Source of the DNA: JAFDZV01 sp966128725
GTDB lineage: Bacteria; Bacteroidota; Ignavibacteria; OLB7
DNA length: 10,915 nucleotides
Direction: 5' to 3'
Assembly: GCA_966128725.1 (NCBI GenBank)
Contig: CBHYLN010000162.1
Coordinates: 1-10,915 of the forward strand
Within the stretch, counting starts at the first letter, position 1. Each line of letters opens with the position of its first letter. Positions 6,527 to 10,915 of this stretch are shown here, piece after piece. The position numbers and the translations under genes are program-made. The notes beneath the pieces are model-generated. The model was not told where the DNA came from. It searched no databases and saw only the letters and a list, made by a program, of their open reading frames with translations.

Positions 6527-6985
6527 ATGTTCAAGCTCTCGAAAAAAGTAGAGTACGGGCTGATCGCGCTACGTCACCTGGCGATTCTTCCACAGGGGCA
6601 ATCGGCCACCGCGCGGGAAATCGCCGAGGAGTATCAGATCCCCGCCGAGCTCTGCGCGAAAACCCTTTCGCTGCTGTCGCGTGCCGGCCTGGCGCTTTCA
6701 ACCGAGGGCGTGCGCGGCGGATATACGCTGGGGCGCGAACCTCAGGAGATTTCGGTGCATGCCGTGGTACAGGCAATCGAGGGTGATCCCAGCCTTACCG
6801 AGTGCATGGACGGCACAAACTGCGGCTGCACGATGCACAGCGTCTGCATGATCCGCGATCCGCTACGCCGCCTGCAGGAAAACATCACGCAGGCGTTCTC
6901 CCAAATGACACTGGCCGAGATGATCTGGCCAGTGCGGACAACGGACATCGACGTCGTGAACTTCACGGCGCCCGACCCTATCTAA
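6527..6985 (+). CDS. iscR: Rrf2-family iron-sulfur-responsive transcription regulator IscR
   Basis: This 152-residue winged-helix regulator heads the isc operon. The N-terminal domain has the Rrf2 signature (SKKVEYGLIALRHLA at ~5-19; ATAREIAEEYQIPAELCAKTLSLLSRAGL; wing GVRGGYTLGREPQEISVHAVVQAIEG). The cluster-binding loop holds four cysteines, C93, C99, C101 and C107 (ECMDGTNCGCTMHSVCM), followed by the dimerisation helix (IRDPLRRLQENITQAFSQMTLAEM). In E. coli IscR three cysteines (92, 98, 104) and a His ligate a [2Fe-2S] cluster; here C93, C99 or C101, and C107 would be the counterparts. ATG 6527 (MFKLSKKVEYG) is preferred over GTG 6515 on family N-terminus; no Shine-Dalgarno is evident for either. 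iscS follows after 28 bases and a likely IscR operator lies upstream. The role as isc autoregulator is inferred from family and context. Confidence 0.9.
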   Translation: MFKLSKKVEYGLIALRHLAILPQGQSATAREIAEEYQIPAELCAKTLSLLSRAGLALSTEGVRGGYTLGREPQEISVHAVVQAIEGDPSLTECMDGTNCGCTMHSVCMIRDPLRRLQENITQAFSQMTLAEMIWPVRTTDIDVVNFTAPDPI

Positions 6986-7013
6986 CCGGAACCATTCCGA
7001 AGCGAACTGAATA

Positions 7014-8243
7014 ATGAAGCTCCCGATCTATCTCGACAACAACGCGACCACCAAGGTTGACCCACGGGTGCTGGAAGCAATGCTCCCGTATTTCTCCGAG
7101 GTGTATGGCAACGCGGCCAGTCGTAATCACGAGTTCGGCTGGCAGGCCGAAGCCGGGGTCGAGTCCGCCCGCGAAGTAATCGCGGCCAGCATCGGCGCCG
7201 ATCCCAAGGAGATCGTGTTCACATCCGGCGCCACCGAATCGGACAATCTCGCCATCAAAGGTGTCGCCGAGATGTATCGCTCCAAGGGCGACCACATCAT
7301 CACGGTAACCACCGAGCACAAGGCCGTGATTGATACGTGCAAGGCGCTGGAGCGCAACGGTTTCAGTGTAACCTACCTCCCGGTGGACAGCGAAGGCTTC
7401 ATCGACCTGAACCGCCTGCGCGACGCCATCACCGAACGCACGACGCTGGTATCGGTGATGCACGGTAACAACGAGATCGGCACCATCCAGGATATCGCCG
7501 CGATCGGCGCGATCTGCCGCGAACGTGGCGTGCTGCTGCATACCGACGCCACGCAGACCGTTGGCAAGATTCCGTTTAATGTCGACACGCTCAACGTGGA
7601 CCTGGCATCGTTCACAGCCCACAAGATGTACGGTCCCAAGGGTGTGGGCGCGCTGTATGTGCGCAAGCGCAAGCCCCGTGTTCGCCTGGTGGCGCAGATG
7701 GATGGCGGCGGCCACGAGCGCAACATGCGATCCGGCACGCTGAACGTGCCCGGCATTGTCGGGTTCGGCAAGGCACTTGAGATTGCGGTTGCGGAGATGG
7801 CACAGGATACCGCACACTCCAGCGGACTGCGCGACCGCCTGTGGACAAGCTTCCAGGGCGTGCTCGACGAGCTGTATATCAATGGGCCGGACCCGCTTAC
7901 CAATCCGGAGAAGCGTCTTCCAGGCAATCTCAACGTGTCGTTCGCCTTTGTTGAGGGCGAGGCAATGATGATGGGCATCAAGGAAATCGCTGTCTCGTCC
8001 GGCTCGGCCTGCACATCGGCCTCGCTGGAGCCCAGCTACGTACTGAAGGCGCTGGGTGTGGGCGAGGACCTGGCGCATACGTCGATCCGATTCGGCATGG
8101 GCCGGTTCACGACCAACGAGGAGATCGATTACACGATTGACAAGGTTGTGGCCGCGGTGCAGAAGCTGCGCGATATGTCGCCGCTGTACGAGATGGCCAA
8201 GATGGGCATCGATCTCAAATCCGTTGAATGGGCGCATCACTGA
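7014..8243 (+). CDS. iscS: Cysteine desulfurase IscS
   Basis: IscS is a PLP enzyme that takes sulfur from L-cysteine as a persulfide and hands it to IscU. The 409-residue product (E. coli 404) begins with the class-V aminotransferase motif YLDNNATTKVDPRV. It carries SGATESDNLA, the PLP-stacking His102 (TTEHKAVID), Asp178 and Gln181 (HTDATQTVGK), the Schiff-base Lys204 (SFTAHKMYGPKG) and the persulfide Cys333 (AVSSGSACTSASLEPSYVL). The C-terminus SPLYEMAKMGIDLKSVEWAHH matches the IscU-docking tail of true IscS rather than NifS or SufS. ATG 7014 gives the expected N-terminus, 28 bases after iscR. The 130-base gap to iscU contains hairpins and is unusually long for this operon. Confidence 0.97.
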   Translation: MKLPIYLDNNATTKVDPRVLEAMLPYFSEVYGNAASRNHEFGWQAEAGVESAREVIAASIGADPKEIVFTSGATESDNLAIKGVAEMYRSKGDHIITVTTEHKAVIDTCKALERNGFSVTYLPVDSEGFIDLNRLRDAITERTTLVSVMHGNNEIGTIQDIAAIGAICRERGVLLHTDATQTVGKIPFNVDTLNVDLASFTAHKMYGPKGVGALYVRKRKPRVRLVAQMDGGGHERNMRSGTLNVPGIVGFGKALEIAVAEMAQDTAHSSGLRDRLWTSFQGVLDELYINGPDPLTNPEKRLPGNLNVSFAFVEGEAMMMGIKEIAVSSGSACTSASLEPSYVLKALGVGEDLAHTSIRFGMGRFTTNEEIDYTIDKVVAAVQKLRDMSPLYEMAKMGIDLKSVEWAHH

Positions 8244-8265
8244 TCGCCCGAACATAGCGGAAACC

Positions 8266-8284
8266 GCCGGCACCCCTTGCCGGC
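8266..8284 (+). other. Perfect hairpin in the iscS-iscU gap
   Basis: GCCGGCA (8266-8272) and TGCCGGC (8278-8284) form a perfect 7-bp GC-rich stem with the loop CCCCT, 22 bases after the iscS stop. No T-run follows, so it is more likely an mRNA-stability, processing or attenuation element than an intrinsic terminator. The function is not shown by sequence. Confidence 0.55.
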
Positions 8285-8301
8285 ATGCAGGAAGAGTGTG
8301 C

Positions 8302-8316
8302 CTGATGCGTCATCAG
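8302..8316 (+). repeat. Second inverted repeat in the iscS-iscU gap
   Basis: CTGATG (8302-8307) and CATCAG (8311-8316) are perfect inverted repeats around CGT. As DNA this could be a dimeric-protein site; as RNA it is a short stem 57 bases before iscU. Its role is unknown. Confidence 0.4.
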
Positions 8317-8373
8317 CAACGGCACGATCGAATGACGATATAACGATACTGAACCATAGTCAGGAGCACAGCA

Positions 8374-8787
8374 ATGGCGTATTCCGAAAAGGTCATCGAC
8401 CATTATAACAACCCGCGCAACGTTGGAACGCTCGACATTGCCGACGAAACCGTTGGCACGGGCCTGGTGGGCGCACCCGAGTGCGGCGACGTGATGCGGC
8501 TTCAGTTGAAGATCAACCCGGCAACCGGTGTGATCGAGGATGCCAAGTTCAAGACGTTCGGCTGCGGTTCGGCAATCGCTTCCTCCAGCTACGCCACGGA
8601 GTTGATCAAGGGGCGCACGATTGAGGATGCCGAGAACATCAAGAACACGCAGATCGTGAGCGACCTGAACCTTCCGCCTGTGAAGATCCACTGCTCGGTA
8701 CTGGCCGAGGATGCGATCAAGGCGGCCATCGCCGACTTCAAGAAGAAGCAGCAGACCAAGGAAGAAGCTGTTTCGACCCCCGCGTAA
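8374..8787 (+). CDS. iscU: Iron-sulfur cluster scaffold IscU
   Basis: IscU is the scaffold on which [2Fe-2S] clusters are built from IscS-derived sulfur and iron, then released by HscA/HscB. The 137-residue protein opens with MAYSEKVIDHYNNPRNVG. It contains the ligands Cys37 (APECGDVM), Asp39, Cys64 (KTFGCGSAIASSSYATE), His106 and Cys107, and the HscA-recognition motif LPPVK at residues 100-104 immediately before them. These residues identify ISC-type IscU rather than SufU. The C-terminus is a Lys/Glu-rich helix ending EAVSTPA, slightly longer than the E. coli 128-residue protein. A good Shine-Dalgarno (AGGAG 8362-8366) sits 7 bases before ATG 8374. Confidence 0.97.
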   Translation: MAYSEKVIDHYNNPRNVGTLDIADETVGTGLVGAPECGDVMRLQLKINPATGVIEDAKFKTFGCGSAIASSSYATELIKGRTIEDAENIKNTQIVSDLNLPPVKIHCSVLAEDAIKAAIADFKKKQQTKEEAVSTPA

Positions 8788-8839
8788 GGCGCCGAGGAGA
8801 TCATACACGTCAACACGAGACGACCAGGAGAATAGAGTC

Positions 8840-9217
8840 ATGCAGGATATTGAAATCACCGAGCCGGCGCCAACAACCGTCCCCGCCGGGCCTATCGTGC
8901 TTACCGAGAAGGCGGTCAGCGAGGTGAAGAAGATCATGGAAGCCAACAGCATCCCGGAATCATACGGCCTGCGGGTCGGCGTTAAGGGCGGCGGTTGCTC
9001 GGGCCTCAGCTACACGCTCGGCTTCGATGCCGAAAAGCGCGACACTGATAAGATTGTCGAGCAGGATGGGGTCCGTATGTTTATCGACGGGAAGAGCCTC
9101 TTCTATCTCATGGGCACCGAGCTTGACTTCACCGACGGTCTTAACGGTCGCGGTTTTGTCTTCAACAATCCGCAAGCCACCAAGACATGCGGGTGTGGTT
9201 CCAGCTTCGGCGTGTAA
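8840..9217 (+). CDS. iscA: A-type iron-sulfur carrier IscA
   Basis: A-type carriers accept and pass on Fe-S clusters, mainly toward [4Fe-4S] targets. The 125-residue product has the HesB/IscA fold sequence: IVLTEKAVSEVKKIMEAN, GLRVGVKGGGCSGLSYTLGF with Cys53, LDFTDGLNGRGFVFNNPQA, and the C-terminal Cys117/Cys119 pair in TCGCGSSFGV. These are the three cluster cysteines of the family. The start is ATG 8840 because AGGAG (8826-8830) lies 9 bases upstream; the same frame is open from 8711 but overlaps iscU. It has about 15 extra N-terminal residues rich in Glu/Pro/Thr relative to E. coli IscA (107 residues). Position after iscU favours the name iscA over erpA or sufA. Confidence 0.94.
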   Translation: MQDIEITEPAPTTVPAGPIVLTEKAVSEVKKIMEANSIPESYGLRVGVKGGGCSGLSYTLGFDAEKRDTDKIVEQDGVRMFIDGKSLFYLMGTELDFTDGLNGRGFVFNNPQATKTCGCGSSFGV

Positions 9218-9255
9218 AACCACGTGCACCCGGCGCGTTGGTGCCCTTTACGAGT

Positions 9256-9293
9256 ACGGCAAGGCGGAGTGAACGGCATTCCGCCTTTGCCGT
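9256..9293 (+). terminator. Long hairpin after iscA, possible terminator or attenuator
   Basis: ACGGCAAGGCGGA (9256-9268) pairs with TCCGCCTTTGCCGT (9280-9293) over 13 base pairs with one bulged T and an 11-base loop. It starts 39 bases after the iscA stop. What follows is a GT-rich run rather than a clean T-tract, so it may cause partial termination or stabilise the 3' end of an iscRSUA transcript relative to downstream genes. Strong as a structure, uncertain in function. Confidence 0.6.
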
Positions 9294-9377
9294 CTGTGTG
9301 TGTGATGCGGCCACCCGCCGGCACCCGATGTGGGCCGGTTTCATTACCAAACGAGCAACGTTCACTCCAACGCAACC

Positions 9378-9767
9378 ATGGGCGATCTCAACAGGCCGAA
9401 ACTGAACAACGACCCCGGATTCGATGCCGATCCGAACTATGATGTGCTTGTCGACAAGCTCCACGCCCGCACCGTGGAACGCAAGGTGATCTGGGAGCAG
9501 GGCGACGAACCGGATGAATTTGTTTCGTCGCTGCGCGGCAAGGCAACGTTCAACCTTCGCAGGATCAAGGAGAACTACAAATACGTGCTGACGATGCGCA
9601 ACGAAACCGGCGAGGTGGTGTTCCGCATCTCTCACGATAATCTGGAGGCATCCTCCAGCGAAGCGCTGCTTCGGCTGTATAAACTTGCCGAGCGCATCGC
9701 CAAGCAGATCGACGACGAAGTGGACAAGGCCATCGACATGCTGGATGACCTAGGAGACGACGAATAA
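9378..9767 (+). CDS. Unrecognised small acidic protein between iscA and hscB
   Basis: I do not recognise a named family. The 129-residue product starts MGDLNRPKLNNDPGF from ATG 9378; GTG 9330 would add 16 residues and neither has a clear ribosome binding site. A predicted amphipathic segment (YDVLVDKLHARTVERKVIWEQG) is followed by a likely beta-rich middle (EFVSSLRGKATFNLRRIKENYKYVLTMRNETGEVVFRISHD). A C-terminal acidic helix follows (SEALLRLYKLAERIAKQIDDEVDKAIDMLDDLGDDE). There is no Cys, signal peptide or membrane segment, so it is probably cytosolic and not itself a cluster ligand. The general layout recalls small uncharacterised proteins with a beta core, a Leu/Tyr/Leu-Ala helix and an acidic tail. 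It is codirectional with the isc genes, 160 bases after iscA and 91 before hscB. Regular codon pattern and an intact frame support a real gene. Confidence 0.78.
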   Translation: MGDLNRPKLNNDPGFDADPNYDVLVDKLHARTVERKVIWEQGDEPDEFVSSLRGKATFNLRRIKENYKYVLTMRNETGEVVFRISHDNLEASSSEALLRLYKLAERIAKQIDDEVDKAIDMLDDLGDDE

Positions 9768-9858
9768 CGCACCCGCGCGATCTCGGAGCCGGGCATGCAC
9801 AGGCCGCAAGCCAGGCACACACGCCGCGGGCGGGCCGATTCATCCGTATAAAGCTTGA

Positions 9859-10431
9859 ATGACTGATTACTTCGCGTTTCTCGGGGTGCCCCGTTCGCTT
9901 ACGCTTGCGGCAGGCGCTGTCACCGAGCGGTATTTCGCGCTCAGCCGTGAGTACCATCCGGACTTCCATACCAACGCGGGCGACCACGAGCGCGAGCAGA
10001 GCCTGCGGAACTCGAGCACGCTGAACCTTGCCTACACCACGTTGAAGGATCGGTACGAACGGGCACGGCACCTGCTCGATCTGGAGTTGCCCGACCGCTC
10101 CGATGCCGACCGCAAACGCATCCCCTCATCGCTGCTGATGGAGGTAATGGAGATGCAGGAAACCATAGCGGAATCCGGTGCCGGTGGCGAGGCGGCGAAC
10201 GCTCGCCTTGCCGATATACAGCACCGCCTCGAATCGCGTACGGCGGCGCTTGATACGCAGCTCGACGAACTTGGCGCACGGTGGGATGCGGCCGCGAGCA
10301 GTAACAATCAGGCCGAGCGCGAACAGGTGCTGCTGGCCCTGAACGAGCTGTTGAATACACGGAGTTATCTGCGAACACTTGTGGCCACCGTGGCCGCCGC
10401 ACAGCGTGGCGAAACCGGCATTCAACACTGA
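9859..10431 (+). CDS. hscB: Fe-S assembly J-domain co-chaperone HscB
   Basis: HscB binds IscU and delivers it to HscA while stimulating ATP hydrolysis. The 190-residue protein begins MTDYFAFLGVPRSL, and its N-terminal J domain carries the HPD motif at residues 33-35 (SREYHPDFHTN). It continues LRNSSTLNLAYTTLKDRYERARHLLDLE, matching the NxAYxTL-xxPxxRAxYLL block of HscB proteins. The C-terminal IscU-binding three-helix domain includes SSLLMEVMEMQETIAE, the counterpart of the FLMEQMELREE motif of E. coli HscB. Residues ~150-185 finish with LNELLNTRSYLRTLVATV. It is a little longer than E. coli HscB (171). The start at ATG 9859 is set by the family N-terminus; the upstream sequence has no clear Shine-Dalgarno. 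hscA follows after 110 bases. Confidence 0.93.
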   Translation: MTDYFAFLGVPRSLTLAAGAVTERYFALSREYHPDFHTNAGDHEREQSLRNSSTLNLAYTTLKDRYERARHLLDLELPDRSDADRKRIPSSLLMEVMEMQETIAESGAGGEAANARLADIQHRLESRTAALDTQLDELGARWDAAASSNNQAEREQVLLALNELLNTRSYLRTLVATVAAAQRGETGIQH

Positions 10432-10461
10432 CGGACCATCGTGTAGTGCAGGGCTGTAACG

Positions 10462-10475
10462 GCCGGGCAACCGGC
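10462..10475 (+). other. Small GNRA-loop hairpin between hscB and hscA
   Basis: GCCGG (10462-10466) and CCGGC (10471-10475) form a 5-bp stem closed by a GCAA tetraloop, 30 bases after the hscB stop. The rest of the 110-base gap is a pyrimidine-rich tract (about 10486-10515). Possibly an mRNA structure between the chaperone genes; it may be incidental. Confidence 0.35.
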
Positions 10476-10541
10476 GTCGCAAGCGGCCCTCTCCTCTCCC
10501 CCCCTTTCCGCCTCTGGCACGTTTGAACCAACTCGGATATC

Positions 10542-10915
10542 ATGACCCCATTGCTTCAGATAGATCTTGGCCCCGACCGCAAACGCCACGTTGTGGGCAT
10601 CGATCTTGGCACCACCAACTCGCTGGTCGCGTTTGTTGATGCCGAGGGCACGCCTCGCGTTATCGACGTCGACGGCGACGGCATCGTCCCGTCGGTTGTT
10701 GCGCTGCTTGCCGACGACAACATCGTAGTTGGTCGCCAAGCCAAGGAGCACCTGTTCACCGATACGGACAAGACGATTTATTCGGTGAAGCGGCTGATGG
10801 GCAAATCGTATCAGGATCTGCGGAACGAGGCGGGCCATCTCTCCTACCGGCTTGCACCGCGTGCCGAAGGGTTGGTTCGCGTGGAGATTGCCGGGCACGA
10901 ATACACGCCGAGCGA
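10542..10915 (+). CDS. hscA: Hsp70-type Fe-S assembly chaperone HscA, 3'-truncated by the window edge
   Basis: HscA is the specialised Hsp70 that acts on IscU through its LPPVK motif, with HscB as co-chaperone, to release clusters to apoproteins. About 124 residues of the nucleotide-binding domain are present. The phosphate-1 loop of the Hsp70 fold is VGIDLGTTNSLVAFV (~18-32), followed by IVPSVVALLADDNIVVGRQAKEHL and TIYSVKRLMGKSYQDL. The short extension before it (MTPLLQIDLGPDRKR) resembles the LLQI lead of HscA rather than DnaK, which starts directly at the GIDLGTT strand. That and the position right after hscB support hscA. The start is ATG 10542, without an obvious ribosome binding site. 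The gene continues beyond 10915; a ferredoxin gene (fdx) commonly follows in such operons but cannot be seen. Confidence 0.93.
   Translation, partial: MTPLLQIDLGPDRKRHVVGIDLGTTNSLVAFVDAEGTPRVIDVDGDGIVPSVVALLADDNIVVGRQAKEHLFTDTDKTIYSVKRLMGKSYQDLRNEAGHLSYRLAPRAEGLVRVEIAGHEYTPS

Noticed and set aside
9293..9304. GT-rich run after the iscA hairpin as a U-tract or microsatellite
   Set aside because: Too short for a meaningful microsatellite and not a T-tract, so it does not by itself make a canonical terminator.
1..10915. CRISPR arrays, insertion sequences, tRNA and rRNA genes
   Set aside because: No regularly spaced repeats, transposase motifs, terminal repeats, T-arm signatures or rRNA segments were seen on either strand.

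Overview
The window (about 60% GC by eye, protein-coding throughout) reads as a chromosomal housekeeping segment. Its most informative part is an ISC-type iron-sulfur cluster assembly locus. The proteins resemble those of the Bacteroidota/Chlorobiota/Kapabacteria-like part of the tree: the MiaB N-terminus reads VYVETYGCQMN, there is a secreted subtilase with Asp/Asn-Gly calcium loops, and the best promoter candidate carries the Bacteroidota-type TAnnTTTG element. Shine-Dalgarno sites are strong before some genes (sigma factor, iscU, iscA) and absent before others. The lineage assignment is an inference without a database search.

Left half, minus strand. From the left edge inward lie a 3'-truncated secreted S8 (subtilisin-like) peptidase (1-924), a gene-poor gap, a small ECF-like RNA polymerase sigma factor (1305-1928), and an 811-base stretch without a convincing gene but with several small inverted repeats. 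Next come a secreted SPOR-domain protein with a Lys/Pro/Ala/Thr-rich linker (2740-3762), the radical-SAM tRNA methylthiotransferase MiaB (3900-5300) and dephospho-CoA kinase CoaE (5570-6268).

Right half, plus strand. Diverging from coaE is iscR-iscS-iscU-iscA, then an unrecognised 129-residue protein, then hscB and the 5' part of hscA, which runs off the right edge. IscS supplies persulfide sulfur, IscU is the scaffold (with the LPPVK motif read by HscA), IscA is an A-type carrier, HscB/HscA are the dedicated co-chaperone/chaperone pair, and IscR is the Rrf2-family regulator with a cluster-binding cysteine set. Upstream of iscR is a near-perfect 25-bp palindrome of the GACY-N5-RGTC type expected for an IscR operator. 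It abuts a TAnnTTTG promoter element, a layout that suggests cluster-sensitive autorepression. Stable hairpins sit in the iscS-iscU gap and after iscA, where they could tune expression of segments of the operon.

The points most worth following up are the unknown gene inside the isc operon, the operator/promoter overlap, and the hairpins in the isc gaps. No mobile element, CRISPR array, tRNA or rRNA was seen.
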